Positions 38,665 to 52,700 of a stretch of 64,000 nt of DNA are shown piece after piece. Location: positions 1,542,963 through 1,606,962 of the forward strand of contig JACAXG010000105.1 in assembly GCA_018881555.1 (NCBI GenBank), read 5' to 3'. Source of the DNA: Amblyornis subalaris (taxonomy: Eukaryota > Chordata > Aves > Passeriformes > Ptilonorhynchidae). A program made the translations under genes and the position numbers. The notes beneath the pieces were generated by a model. That model searched no databases and had not been told where the DNA came from. It saw only the letters and a list, made by a program, of their open reading frames with translations. Each line of letters begins with the position of its first letter. The stretch's first letter is position 1.

Positions 38665-41600
38665 AAATGACAACAAGAACAAATACGCCCAGTTTGTTAG
38701 GAATATGTGTGCATCTTATATGATCCGATTAGCCTTTGCAACTGTTTAAGTATTTACTGTAGGAAAAGAGATTCGTCATATTAAAGCAAATTGCAAGTGC
38801 AGTTTAGAGCAGATTAAAAATATCTTTATTGCCCTACTGAATAGAAGACAGGTTCAGCCAGATCAGGTGAAGCTAATAAGGCAGTGATGCATAACAAACA
38901 GTTTCAGGTTACATACACTCAAGTGAAATACAGGAAAATGTATATGGAGCAACCAGAAAATCTAGTCCTGTTTTTGGTGAATAAGTTAATATGAGTTAAT
39001 CAGCTTTTTCTAATATGATCTACACATTCTATCACAATTGTAAAGAGTGCATTTGATTAAAACTGTAATCCAGGTTTTCATGGTTTGCTTCATTAGTTAA
39101 ATCATTCCTTGGATGTGCAAGAGCTTTTCTAAAGACATGTAACCCTGAAATCTGCTGTTCATTTGAAGCAATGGGAAAGTCAACCTATTCAGAGTATGAT
39201 TAAATCAAAGAGGTTTCATCACCTTGCAGTGGAACTCAAAATGCTGTGTTAGGCATCCTACTTAGTGTGTATAGACTGGTACTCATGGCAGCCAGCATGG
39301 CCTGTACTGGGACGTGCAAGCCTGGCTGGTAAAACAGAGATCAGTGTAGATAATAAAGTGTGAAAAAATAACTAACTGGGACATGCCTCTCAGGGATGCA
39401 TGTTGGAAATAACTATGCTGAAATATCTCTTTTAGATGGCTAGGCTTGTGGGAATTCAGAATTGTTGATCTTACTAGCCCTAAACCAGCTATACGATGTT
39501 GATACTGGAGACTTCCCACCATCATCTAATAATACAACACTTGCCAAAGAAACAGGATATGGCAATCCTAAACCTTTCCCATGTACCAAGGTTTGAACCA
39601 CAGCTGTGGAGGGCAGTATGATTGCACAGTATGACAGAGAACAGTAGTTGAGGATGGGCAACACTGCTGTACAATCTGTACCAGGCTGAAGATGGGAATT
39701 GCAGAAAATTTTCCAGTTATTCAGTCCAGTGGGTGTAATAAGGTGGTTCAGTGCAGCATTTCCAGGTGCTAGACTAGATTTTTGCCCTCCCTTCTTCCCT
39801 GTGCCCCCACTACCCTGCTTCAGAGGAGCAGCTGCTGCTGTGTGTGAGCAGCAAATCCCTGGTCTCTTTCTGCTGTGGCTCCCTACCATCTTCCCCCACT
39901 ACAACCCCACAACCCTGTCACTGTGGCTGCAGTAGGGATCTCTCTACTGGGATGGACACAAATGTGCATTTGACTGCAGAGGCAGCCTGTACTACTGGAA
40001 AGGCCACTCTGTCTGTGATGGGCAGCGGGCCAGAAAATACGTTCTGTGGGTTGGTTTAAAGCCTTGGGTCAGCAGTTGGACCATGCTGAATTATGTCTGT
40101 CAGTGAAAGGAGTGATACATGGCATTCGAGTCCCTGTCATTTTGCTTATTTCTGTCTTTTATCTAGCTGCTATCCAATGTAAAAACCACCAGGATTTCTA
40201 CTGTCTCCTGTAGTTTTGAAACCTGATGAAGAATGCTGCTGTATCTCTTGGTTGGGTCAGTCTGGTGCTTATCTAGGTCTTCTAGGCATCTCTGAATGGT
40301 CACTTGCTTACCCTGCACCCGTGAAGTCTCTGCATCTTTCAGTCTTGGACCAGTTGCTGATTTTGTTGTGTTGTAGAAAGTGAAGCAGTTAGATACAAAA
40401 GTGCATTGTAACTCTCCCAGAAAAGGAAAGGGTGTAGCTGTATCATTAGTCTGTGTAAGAAATGTATGCATTTGCACCATCCCTGTTGGAATAGCAGGAG
40501 GTTTTTTGCCACAGGCAGGTATGGCAACNGAGTGAGCAACTGCTGCAGTGTCCTGGAAGGAAATATAGCATGTGCTCCTTTTTGTAGCAAATCAGCTGGT
40601 TTAGATGGCATAGAGACAACAGCTGCATTTCCCTGGTGAGTCACTGAGCTTCCCTAAAGCCTCATCTCTCCAAGGCTTTCAGTTGAGGTGAAGCATATTA
40701 CGCTGTTCCCAATACAGTCAAAACCTTAAAGGCTTAGTCAAACCTATAATTAATTAATGCTTGTGTTAGACTTAGAAGATATCTTGCTAGATGAGCACTA
40801 AATCTCTTGCTAATGATTTTAAATCTATGAAGCAACTTCCTAAAACCCTTTGAAACTGGCAATTATAATGTTCTGTCTTAGATGGGAAAGCTTTGATCAC
40901 TCCAGAGCAGGAAATAAATGCATGACTTAAACTGGAGAGATACAGTGACAGAACAGCAGCAAACTGTGAAATGCAGTGGCATGGCAGAGAGCCAGAGGAA
41001 GATTTGCTGTTGCTCCTTCCAAAATTCAGTTTGAATTCATTTCACTATTTCTGTGTTGCATAAATGACTGTGAAAGTCTTAGGGGGTCTGCAGTTGCATG
41101 TGTTTACAGTCTGAAGATAAGACTTAATTGAAGAATTTTTGCTTTCATGTCCTCTTTTTTTTTTTTTTAATTCCTATGCAATTACAAGGCTACATTCTGA
41201 CAGAGCACTAGAAGTGAAACTAACGAAAATCTGACTTATTCTGTCACAGGTACTTAAATATGATTAAAAAAAAAAAAGATGTTAAAATGTGTCTGAAAAC
41301 CTATTTTTTTCTGTTCAAGGGTAGAATATTTTCCAGAGGAACTAACTAGCTACAGTCCAGAACCTTGATTTTTGCCATGGTGCTTTCCGAGAGCAAAATG
41401 TGTGAAGCTATGTTCTGTGCTGACTAATGCTTGTTGTGGGTTCAGCAATGATATCCACCAAACTGTTTCCCTAACTTACTCAATTTTTCATGAGATCATT
41501 AAAGTTTAAGAGGTTCTTAGGTATAAAGCAGTGTGGTGTTTGCTTGTAAACTTTTACACTTCCTCAAATAACTTTCAGTTACTAAGTGCAGAAAAAGGAA

Positions 41601-42435
41601 AATAAGAATATTTTAATAAAACAAAAATGCATTCTAAAAAGGCTCTGCTTTTAAGGATGTATGGATTTTTTTAAGCTAGTGTAGTGCTGTCACCTGCAAA
41701 TAATGTGCACCTGTTGGAGGTATCTTCAGAAACATTTTAGTTACTTTGATTAATTGCATAATAAATTCTCTCTAGTGGCTGTTTGATTAAGTGAAAAATA
41801 CTACAAGTTGCTTCTTGAAGGACCAAATATTATTGTAATGGTTATATCATAACAAAATAAAGTTATATCCAAGTAAAATGAGGGGAAAAAAGTCTATCTC
41901 TACTTGTCCCTAAGCTTTCCACTGAGGGATTAGATGTTAGTGCTCTGCCTATTAATGTAGTACTGATACACCTCAGAAATCTTACAAACATTTGGGAAAC
42001 GTATAACTGATTATGGGAAATACAGCCATTTAAATTACACAATGTTTTAGTTTCATTGCATAGACAAATTGATCCTTTAACTGGGCTTTTACATGTGTTG
42101 GATATTTAAACAAAAATGAGATCTGATGTTAAACTGACATGTGAAGATGCTGTATAATCAGGAAATTGCTGTCATTTATTATTTATGTATTGACAACATC
42201 TAAGTGCATCTGTCAGTGGCCAGGGTTTCATTGCATAAGGTACCATATGAACACAGAGCAGGAATATGACACCCGCNCTAAGGAATTTAGAAATAAAATA
42301 AAATGCAGAAAGAGAAGCTGATAAGACAGAGAAGATGGGAGTTACTGCTAAGAAAAAGTCGTATATTAGTCAGTATAAAAAGCAGTTGAGTTGGTGAAGC
42401 AGCAATTTGTCGTATCTTTTCTAGCTATTCCTGTG
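38665..42435. other. Intronic stretch, nothing specific recognised
   Basis: AT-rich with T and A runs near 41155 and 41268. Open frames at 39440-40644 are short and without motifs. Confidence 0.55.
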
Positions 42436-42439
42436 AGCA

Positions 42440-42575
42440 CCAGTTTCCAAAGAGGCCGTGGAGGGGTCTGTCTCAGTTCCACATCTGTAAGGTAGAGGTA
42501 GTAATACTTTATTCAAAGGTATTTTGTGTGAACAAGACCATGTTCACATTTCTAAAGCGCTTTCAAGAGTAAAAA
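42440..42575 (+). mobile_element. Probable MIR-type SINE remnant (3' half)
   Basis: The order 'ctgtctcagttccacatctgtaa', then a purine-rich 'taatactt' segment, then 'ttctaaagcgctttcaagag' follows the core and 3' part of the ancient amniote MIR SINE as I remember it (CTCAGTTTCC...ATCTGTAAAA...AAGCGCTT). It is diverged and has no tRNA-like head. Ends are approximate. Confidence 0.5.
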
Positions 42576-42794
42576 GGTTGGCTCCAAATCAGAGATTATA
42601 GGGCAGTGTCCCACTGTGAGGAGGTTGTGCAGGGAGCCTTTGCAGCCTCCGAGGACCCAAAGTGTGTGTGAAGGCAGCTCCGTTTGCAGTTCCCTCGAGT
42701 CCCTGGTGCAGCCCCTTCCATGCCGCAGGCAACACTTTGAGGTGAGGAGAAGCATTCACCTGGAGACCTAATATATCGTGATGATTCACTAGGA

Positions 42795-42905
42795 AACTGA
42801 AAATCATGGGACCTTGGAACTGAACCTGGCAGTATCAACTCGAGCATGTCATTTTACCTTCTTTGCTTATTTGCTTTCTGCAAAGCTGTAACAAATTACC
42901 CATAC
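42795..42905 (+). mobile_element. Possible second MIR-type SINE remnant
   Basis: 'gaactgaacctgg', then 'gcatgtcattttaccttctttgc', then 'ctgcaaagctgtaa' loosely follows the MIR central region (GGCAAGTCA..TAACCTCTCTG..CTGTAA). It is weaker than the neighbouring copy at 42440-42575, and the match could be chance. Confidence 0.35.
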
Positions 42906-45900
42906 TTTCTGACATCAGTTTGGGAACTAAAGTACTGCATAAATACGAGGGTGCAGACATAGTACAGTGTGCACACGGGCACGTGGGCAGCCAAAGTGTG
43001 CTGCTTTGGATGAAAAAGGGAGCCCTTTCAGCATGAGCACAGCCTTCCTAATGGTGTATGACTTCACTTAGTCATTTATACGACTTCACTTCACATTTAC
43101 ACCTGAAAACACGAGTCAAAACAGCTGATCTGAATACTTATCTTGTGGTGGATCCTCTCTGGTCATAATCCTAAATGGAGGTTCTCACCCTGTGTGACCG
43201 ACTGCTACCAGAAACTATGGGTTGCAACAAGATCTGGTACCTCATGGGCCGTGAATGTCAGCATGGAGAAATGTGGCAAAATCAGGTAGGAATTTGCTGT
43301 GTAAAACCAAACTCTAACATCTCACAAAAGGAATAATTATACTGAATGGGGATACCACTGATGTTATTTTATCTAATTGCTGTAATTTAGTGTTCTCGTG
43401 CAGAGCATAGCTACAAGTATGGTACGACAGTTATAACATAACTGAAAAGTTAGGTTTTCGTCATGTGTAGCAGTCGGTAAAGCTTCAGTCCACGTCATGT
43501 TTGATGATAATAAAGGTAATGATACTATTATCCTGTCTCATCCTTCTTCATGTATCATTCTTCTTCATGCTACAAAGGTAGCATGTGAGCACAGTTATAG
43601 GGGTGATGGCTGTTGGCAGCTATTTTCCATCAGCTGCCATCTCAGTTCCACAAGGTCTTGCAATGCACGTTTTCTAGGTGGTTGCTGGTGCTGAATGAAT
43701 GGGTACAGCTTTTCTCTCTTATGCCATCCATACTGCCAGGTCATGGGTCACCATTCATGCTTCAGTGTTTGCTGCCACCGAAGTGTCCTGATACATTCTT
43801 GTCCGCAATTCTGACTTCAGCGGGGCGATGCTCTGCATCTGTTACTTGTACTTCAGAAACAAATGTTGCCTTCTAAGTTGTGACCGTAAGGGCAAGTACT
43901 GACTTGGACAAAAGTTTTAAATTGCACAAATGAGCGGTGGATTAAAACCTACATTTCTTTGTATTTGCTCCTTAAAAAAAATAGCATGTGTTAAAAAATG
44001 AATTGAAGGACCACTCCAGATTTCTGTCATCTTCTGGCAAATGAGGATTTATGGACGGAACAACAGGAAAATGGTGGGTCTTACTAACAAGAGGAAAAGA
44101 CTTAATGGTAGTTTTTGGAGTCCTTACGGTAGAGTTCATAGAAATCCCAGAGAGACTGAGAGAGTAAATGAGAGAAAAGAACAGGAAAAACAAGAAAGGG
44201 AAATGGAGGAACAGGAAGGAGGGAGTGAAGGAGGGAGGGACAAAGGAAGCAGTAAGTTTACAAATGAGACACATTTGGCACTTGCGCAGCTTTTGTTTAT
44301 CTCATGTTCTTTAAGCTGCATTCTGCAACTACTCCTCATTTGTAACTACTAGAAAAGGAGACTGGGGGAGTCACATTACTCCTGCTGTGACTTATACAGG
44401 CATCACATCACCAAATCCAGAGTTAAATGAAATTAACCCCAAGCTTTCAATCTCAGGTTTTTTTGATAACTCTTTTCCATATAGGAAAATGAAGAGGGTA
44501 ATGCTACCAATTTCTTCTTTTTTAATAAATGCAGCCAAGTGGAGTTTATTGCAGAGCAATTTCTGAGGTGCTCATTCATCACAACAGAGGAAAAAGTTCA
44601 GAGCAAGAGCTGAGGGGTCTTCATGTGCTTCTAACAGGAATTGTTTATGTAACTTCCTTGGCATCATCACTGCCGTGATCTCTAAAGACACATAGGTATG
44701 TAATACTTCTAGCCAGTACATGATGAATGAAGTATGGAAAGACACTTGTTGACACTTGCAAGGAGAAATTAAGTGATGAAACAAGAGCAGTGATGGGTTT
44801 GGGAAAGGAAGAGACACCACCTCCTGCCCACTTACCCACACTTCCACACTGCCTTGGCCTTTGAGGGTGACCTTCAACCCCTCCTCTCTTCTCCTGCTCA
44901 TAGGGAACCTTATGACTCCCCTTCCCCTCCCTCTCTTTCTGGATGTGACCCAGATTTCCTTTTAGAAAATCCTGCTCTTCTAGAAGCATGCACAGTTCTT
45001 GTCTGAGGGTAGGACAGAGTACTGCAAAGCAGATTCCAGGTAGTTGTCACTCACTGCCTGTGGCAAGCATCCATATCTGAGATTATCATATGAATTCTAT
45101 TTGTACAACGTGCAGTCTCAATGCAGCTCGAGTTCTCAGGATTTTTTGGCAATATTACAGGTAAATCATTATAGTAGTTGTTAAAAAGTGAGTGTTTACC
45201 GTGATACTCAGGCTGTAATGACCACTGTAACCTAAAAAACTCGAAGGAGCTTTATTGTTTTCGAAAGAGAAATGTGTGTTCTTAGGCTGAAAGGCAATTT
45301 TGTTGGAATAGTACATGTCATTTATAATGAATTCACCCCAACCTGATGCTGCCTTCTTGAACAATATGCAAACCCAGGATTAGATGGTAAAACTCACTGC
45401 TCCTAAGCACTGCTGCCTCTATGGACAGGACATAGGTGTGTGTTACAGATGGAATGGGGACTGCTGGTTTTCAGCAAAATGTGTAGACCTTTGGTAGTAA
45501 CTGTCTTTGTGAGGAAACATTTGAAGGGGAGCTAAAAGCCTTGGACTTGTAAGGACCATGTTGGGAAGAGTTTCAGTGTGCAACAGGGAACAGACAGGCT
45601 GGCATGGCAGTAAGTTCTGTAAGTTTAAGTTTTTTTCAGGAAGAAAGTATTTAGAAATAAGTTTCAGCTAAATTTCACAATTATTTTAATTGGAGAAAAC
45701 AACTCTAAATTCTTTTTGATGCAATAACTACAATGAGTGCTATTTTAAGAATCCACCCAAGGCTCTAGTCATGAAAGAACATGTGCTTGACTGGGTTGCA
45801 TTCACTCTATAAAATAAAACTGATGTTCTCCTTGCAGCTCTGAAGAGAAGATCTCTGTTATTTTTCCTCCATGCCAGAATTCCATGATGGCTGTGATGAG

Positions 45901-46144
45901 TATCCTAGTTTTCTGTAGAAAAAAATCGAAAGGGAAACAAGCTGTAATTTCCTATGGAAAACCAAAAATAAGTAAAGAAAGAAATTGGCAGGAAGAAAGG
46001 CATACTAGTGCAAATCCTGATTAAAAAAAATCTTCTGCACGGTTCTAAAGTGTGTCCATAAAATTTTTGATGTACATCTACTAGGCATTAAAATTTTCTG
46101 ATGTATATTATACATCAAATAAGTTTCTAAGAGCAGGGTAATAT
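42906..46144. other. Intronic stretch, purine tract only
   Basis: AT-rich sequence with a purine-rich run at 44149-44250 (GA, GGA and GAAA units). The 19-base palindrome TGATGTATA-t-TATACATCA at 46099-46117 lies just before the LTR. No gene recognised. Confidence 0.55.
44149..44250. repeat. Purine-rich low-complexity tract
   Basis: GAGA, GAAAA, GGAGG and AGGGAGG units over about 100 bases, almost all A/G on the + strand. Confidence 0.8.
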
Positions 46145-46149
46145 TAGAG

Positions 46150-46743
46150 TGTTGTGGTTTAACCCCAGTCAGCACTTAACCTCACACAGCCACTTGCTCT
46201 CTCCCTTATCAGCAGTATCATGGAGAGAATCAGAAGGCTAAAAGTGAGAAAATTCATGGGTTGAGATAAAGACAACAGTTTAATAAGGAAAGCAAAAGCC
46301 CCACACACAAGCAAGGCAAAACAAGGAATTTTTCCTGCCTTTCCCATGGGCAGGCAAATGTTTGTCCCCGGGAGAGCAGGGCTCCATCACACATAATGGT
46401 AACTTGGGAAAACAAATGTCATCACTACAAACATTCCCCCTTTCTTCCTTCTTCCCCCCACTTTGTATACCGAGAATGATGCCATATGGTCTGGAATATC
46501 CCTTTGGTCGGTTGGGATCACCTGCTCTGGCTGTGTCTCCTCCCAACCTCCCATGCACCCCCAACTTCCTTGCCAGTGTGGCAGCATGAAAAGCAGAAGA
46601 GGCTTTGGCTCTGTGCAAGCCCTGCTCAGCAACAACAAAAACATCTCTATATTAGCAACTCCATGTTCAGCACAAATCCAAAACACAGACCCATACCAGC
46701 CACTGTGAATAAAATTAGCTCTACCCCAGCCAAAACCAGGACA
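46150..46743 (-). mobile_element. Solo LTR of an endogenous retrovirus, antisense to PTPRZ1, 594 bp
   Basis: Read on the minus strand it begins TGTCCTGGTTTTGGCTGGGG and ends AACCACAACA, the ends of an LTR family common in bird genomes as I recall it. Landmarks on the minus strand in order are a TATA-like TATACAAAG (46461-46469), a variant poly-A signal ATTAAA (46279-46284), then a U5 that ends in the GGGGTTAAACCACA text. Flanks are tagag (46145-46149) and taggg (46744-46748), a 5-bp target duplication with one change. No internal viral genes remain. It inserted in intron 1 in antisense orientation, as most tolerated intronic LTRs do. Family (ERVL-like or ERVK-like) is uncertain. Confidence 0.88.
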
Positions 46744-46748
46744 TAGGG

Positions 46749-49700
46749 TAAGAATTAGTATCCAAGAGCTACTCCTGGATTTAAGTGGCTCAAATGCTCA
46801 GAAAGAAATTAGCAAAAAGTTAACTGCTAATGCAGATGACCATATAGCAAACTAAATTTGATGAAGAGGATTGATTCCAATTACACATGATCATCTCTTT
46901 TTTTGATGTAGGAAAATATCCAAAACACAGTCAAAAATGTGGAGTAGTCAGTGCTTGCGTGAGAATGACCTATTCAACATTCACCAGTGTAGCCTCTCAA
47001 GAACCATAAACATAGAAGTAGATATTAAGATACCATAAAATCAACAAAACCTTTTTTCCTACAGTTATATTCTTTCATTGCCTTTTCTTTGAGTGCTAAT
47101 TTACAGTTCATAAGAAATCAGATACATTTTAGTGAGCTAAAAAAATTTAATCCTAACATAAATTAACTAGTATATTGCCCATATAAGAGCAGTGAGCCCA
47201 TTTTTTTGGCAATAAGCCAGGCACTGCTGGATAAATTAAAATGCAACCCTTTCATCACTGCTTGATTTAGCAATTAGTTGACATCAAACTGGGAAACATG
47301 CACTAGACGCAGAATACAGAATGTGATTTGTTCATATTAATATTCTAAACTCTTTTATTCCATAACTATATAGTAGGCAGAATTAGTACTGACAGGAGTT
47401 CTTCTATTTACTCAAAAAAAAAAAATCCCTAGTCATGTGAGTGTGTTAGTTTGCAGTTGCCTTGCATTTAGTATAGATAAGATATTCCTTCACCCTTAAT
47501 CTAATTATGACTAAATTAATAATGACAAGCCTTGAGAAACTAAGTGCGTGACAATTAATAAAAAAGTGGGTTAGATGTGAGGGAGTTTGCTTTGCTGATG
47601 ATGACAGGGCTCAGCCTATAAATCAGCAGTGTAAGAGGAGTGTGCTGAGAAAAGACAACCATAAAGATAAAGGTAAATTACAAAATCTAAATGAGACCCT
47701 GGGGACTAGGAAGATAATGATGTAAATCAAATCTGAGATGTGGGCTGAGGCACAGATATATAGGTGAAAAGCAGAGCTTCAATTTGATACAAGAAAAAGG
47801 AAATGTTTGAGAAATGATCTGTGTGTTATATGTGGCCCCAGAGAACAATACATCCATCTTTCAGCTGACTGCTGACAGCTTGCTTTCCCTGGGGAGTTAA
47901 TTTGATGGCAACCGCCTGCCCTTAGCTGTCATTTTTATGGGAGCTGAGAAGCTTATTCCTATCACAATCAGGCTTATTGCACTCACCTGACACCCAGCAT
48001 GTACACAAATAGGTGTCTGCCACTCTGGGACAGAGAGCGCCACCAAGAGTGGGCCAGAGAAATCAGTGCAGCCATTAAAAAAACTCTTGGTCTGCTCCCA
48101 AGATGGCCCCAGGAAGGGGATCTGAATGCTTTGACAACTGAGCCATCCCTCAGCCATTGCCAGCATTGAATCTTCAGTGGCACATGGGCCTGCCCTAGCA
48201 GCACACCAAGGTATGGGCCCCCTGCACTGGGCTGGCCTTTGTGTGGTAAGTGTATGGGAACAGGTTATATAGAGCAAATAAAACATTAGAAATCTGGAAA
48301 TGGGAGCATATGGAGTGAAAGCTGGCAGGAAGGTTGAATGGGCAGCTTAAACTTTCGAGCTGTAAAATAAAGGAAAATGAAAAGGGAAAATTACGAATGA
48401 AGGGAAGGAAAGAAGAAAGAAAATAAAGTAGAAGACAGCAGAGTGAAGTTTGGGTCCTATTCTGAATTAACAAAGAACTTCTCCCAGAAGACTTTTGGGT
48501 TTGTTTTCCCAAAGCTTTGGGTTTAGTTTGTGCTTTAAGCATCACATACACGCTGTAGTTCTAATTCCCTTTCTTCTGGAAAGAGATGAAACATTTGTGT
48601 CCTGTTTTGTAAAGGTATGATGACTTCGTTTTGATCTTCAGCCCAGAAGTAAGTTTTTCCAATGAAGAAATAAAAATGTCCGGATACGCACTCGCTGGTC
48701 TTCTGCATGTTGGCCTCAAAAGGGAGTAGGTTCAGGTATTTATAAAAAGCCACGATCCTTTCATAATGCTGCACTCTCTTATGAAAGGCAAGATACATTT
48801 ACATGAAATTTGGAATTTACAGTAGAAAGTTAGACCATTCTTAGGTTTTTTTCTTTCTAACCTCAGCTGTAAGGTGTGTTTGATTGATGCTGCCATGGGC
48901 CCTTTCCGCTGTTGTGCCTCAGAGTACAAGAAAGGGGAGAATTAATGCTGGTGCATATATTCTAACCATTCAAGGACCAAATACCCTCCTTTGAGATGAA
49001 GATTAGAACTTCCTTTCTAATGCAGACTTTGATACAGTTATCTATTTCTTGTTGAATTTAGTTACCTATAATACATGCCCCCTGAGAACTTTGAAAAGGC
49101 ACTGTTTGCACAAGTCGTATGTAGCCAGCACACCACCAAGAGATGTGCCTTACTTTTCCAAAGAGAACATTTACTTCCTGCTACTTTCATACGCCAGTCT
49201 CTTAGAGTGGGTGAGTGGGGGGAAAGTTTAATTTCTCATTTTCTTTTCTTATTTTGCTTTGGTATACCTGTGCAGAAACCTGTGCTTTGGAAAGAGACAG
49301 TACTCGTCATCATAGATTATATATAACTTCAAATAATCAACATTTGGAGCTTGGAAAATTTGCATTTCCTATAAATGAAACCATATATAATTTATATAAT
49401 ACTTTTTCACAGAAAAGCCATTTTCTTTTTATGGAAAGACTTACTTTGATGTAAGTCCCTTGAAGCTGATGGTAAAACTGAAGTAACAAGTTAATGATAT
49501 GGAGTACCAGAGAATATTGCGTGAAGTATTGAATGCTGAATTGCAGAAAGCTTTGTGGATATATGAAATGTATTTGTTACTAGTGATATGGTATTTATGA
49601 ACTGAAGAAAGATTTTTCCAGTTTCTTCTCGCAGCTATCATCTATTCTGTGCATGTCCTTGCACAACAATCACTCAGAAACACAGGACTCATGTCTTTTT

Positions 49701-52700
49701 CAGATGAATGTCAAGATACTCAATTTCTCTCCAGATTCATTTTCAGAGTAGAATTTAAGGTACAACTCCAAGATTACCTTTGAAGTCCCAGACAGAGGTT
49801 ACTACATATATGCATGCATGATTATTGATGTCAGTTTAAGGATTTTTACTTACTAGAATTCTCTCACACACAGAATAAATGGTTGAATAATTTACTCAGA
49901 ATGCCTCTTACTAAATTCCCTATTTTCGTTTAGTAGGAAATTTATTTTATTGTTTGGAAATCATTCTTAAACTCCGTATTGGGATGAGCAGATATCTTAG
50001 AGCATAAGAGGTACTTTGCTTTAAAGGAGAATAGGGTAAGAGAAAAATTTCTTCCAGTTCATTTGTGGAAATTGTCTTCAAGATATTTGAATTGAGGACA
50101 TTTTAGATAATGAATTTTTTGTACTCTCAGATCATACCTGAACTTAATGATCTCATCAAAATCAGTGGCAACACTTCCAGTTTCCTTAATGGAGCTACAG
50201 TTTCTGCTGGAGAGGCTTGGGTGTGTAAGGGAGACAAGAAGGAGCTTTACAATTAAAACTGTTACATGGTAGTCTGACTGAAAAGTAATTCAGGGCTTGT
50301 CAAAGAAACTAGAAATTAACTGTGAACTCTATAAAATTTCTGCCCTTAAATATAAACGAGAGATCTCTTCAGTTNGTAATTATGTTTATGGACTATAAAA
50401 AAATAGGCTCCAGATAAAGAAAAGCATTTCCTTTCATTAAATCCCATGAGTACTGTTAGATGCAAAGGGCTTTGCTAGGAAAATATTGGTCAACTTAAAA
50501 CCTCAGTGTGATTTTTTTAGGAAGAAAACCACAAATATGTATTTCATTATTGAAAATTCCTCCACTTGTACACAGCAGAGTCATAGGAAGGGTTTTGTAG
50601 GAGCAGAAGCTGCTGAAAAAGGTTTGAAAACCAGCAGAGGGAGGGTTTTGTGGAGAGAAGACATGATGTCGATTAGCCCTAGATGAGGTCAGAGGGGTGG
50701 AAGCCTGAAGATCAGATGACAATAAACTCAGAAATACAAACTGAAGCATTTTGGGCAGACTGTGCATTCCTCAGTGCCTTTGGAGTCAGAGATTGTTCAG
50801 GTAAGACACTGACATTCCTGCTGTAACATACCCTTGACCAGAAGGCTAGCCTAACAGGACCAATCCAGATTCTTCATAAAGATCTGATGTTCTCCTCAAG
50901 AGGCATGTGCTAACAGCAGGTGTATTGCTGCTTTTCAGGGAAGCAGTTTGGAAAGGGTTAATGTCATTTAGGTGCACAATATCCTACCATAGGAGCATTT
51001 TAATTTGAAAGACTTGAATCTCCCAAGATATTTTTTTAAAAAATGAACTCCTAATAATGATATATAAACATAGTTACAGTAAATCCTGTAGCTGGGAGAC
51101 CCTTTCCTAACCTCTCCTCTTTCAGAGTCCTTGAATGCAAAATTGCAGTGATGTCTTATGGACCAAAACTCATTTCAGTGGTGTGTTTTAAACAAAAAAA
51201 ATGGGTTTGAGGAGAACAGAAGTACCCTCCTGATGTTTGTAAGAGTCTAGTTATGGCAAGGTCAGCAAAGCTAGACTGCATTGAGGACACCTTATTGGTC
51301 AAGTGAAGGTATTACATCTTCATACACAGGTGAATTACACAGATGTACTGCTGTGACTTGCACAGTAATTTTTTGACATAGAAAGTTCACAATTATGGCA
51401 TAGCAGAGTAGCATTTTTGTTTTACATAGGGTATTTCCAAACTCTTTTAATTTTGCAGCTACTTAGTCTATGGTGGCTGGATAGGGATTATTTATTTTAA
51501 AAGATAATTTTAAACAGTTACCTAAAATATTTTTCCTTGCTGTTTAACTAATTTGCAGGTTTTTTACTATAAACTGTATTTTAGGAGACAAAAGTATGTA
51601 GTGTTTTAAACTTTCATCACAATATTCATGTCAGTGAAAACTTGGCTGCCTATTTTCTCTGCAGAATTATGTAAATTCTCAGGGACCTTGTGTGAGTGGA
51701 AGGAGTCTGAATTTGTGTCCATGGTAATCTGTTCAATGTGTAGAGGAAGTTACAATGGCCTTAACCCATGAAAAGGATCAGTTGTTTTCATGGAAAGCAG
51801 TCAAGACATGCTTTGAATTCAGATAGTCAACTTAATCAGAGCTGGACTTTGTTTTCTAAGGGTTTCTCTTTGAAAGAGTTGAATGCTGGTCACCTGCTAC
51901 AATCAAAATACATCATTCATCTGTAAAGGGGCATAAAAATTTAACAGTTAGCTGAAGAATGGATACATCCCTGAAACAAAAGAAAAAAAGATCCTGCAGT
52001 TATGTACAATCTCTACTTGGACATGCAGAAGCACAAAAATGCCACAGTCATCTGGGCTCATTACCTGTCTTCAGCCACGGGCAGCTGAGTGAATTCGTAC
52101 TGTGCATTTTTAGGACTGAGAATTCAGCAGCACCTGTCCTCGCTGCCTTCCTGGGTGTGGTGTGAGTCCTGCCTGGGCAGGAGTGGCCAGCACACCTGAG
52201 AGGCAAGACACGGGGCGGTTTGAGCAAATGTGGTAATTCAGAGTCGTATATCAGCCATCACAGGACATAATAAGAATTCAAGTCTACTCCTCCACCTCAC
52301 CTTGATTTTCCTCAGATAAAATGGTTTTACTGGTACAGCTTACAGCCCTGGTAAGAATAAAGTAATTGAAACTATATTCCTCTTTTATCTTTACTAAAAG
52401 AAATCATATATAGCATTTGGGGGGAGGGTCCTGCATTTAAATGAAATTACAGTACAAACATTAGGAGAAGTAGCATTAGGCAACCTGTGTTTATTTAGCT
52501 ATACAGCAGAGATTTAGTTTAGAAGAGTGGATAACACTTGTCTCAGCTTCATTTTTTTCAGGTAGTGAAAGTAAAAGATCCTTCTGCTCCATTTCTTCAT
52601 TAATTTGCTGCAGAATATTTCCACAGATTAATGGTAGATTTGTATTAGGGATGGCTTGCTTTTAATGATGAGAAAGATTACAAGGTTAAAAATAGTAATT

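Noticed and set aside
47595..47650. C/D-box snoRNA-like arrangement (TGATGATG ... CTGA with a CTTT/AAAG stem)
   Set aside because: The interval is short, the terminal stem is only about four pairs and offset, and no D'/C' pair is clear.
48535..48798. 87-codon minus-strand frame with varied composition
   Set aside because: No motif, no splice or promoter context, and length within chance expectation for AT-rich DNA of this size.
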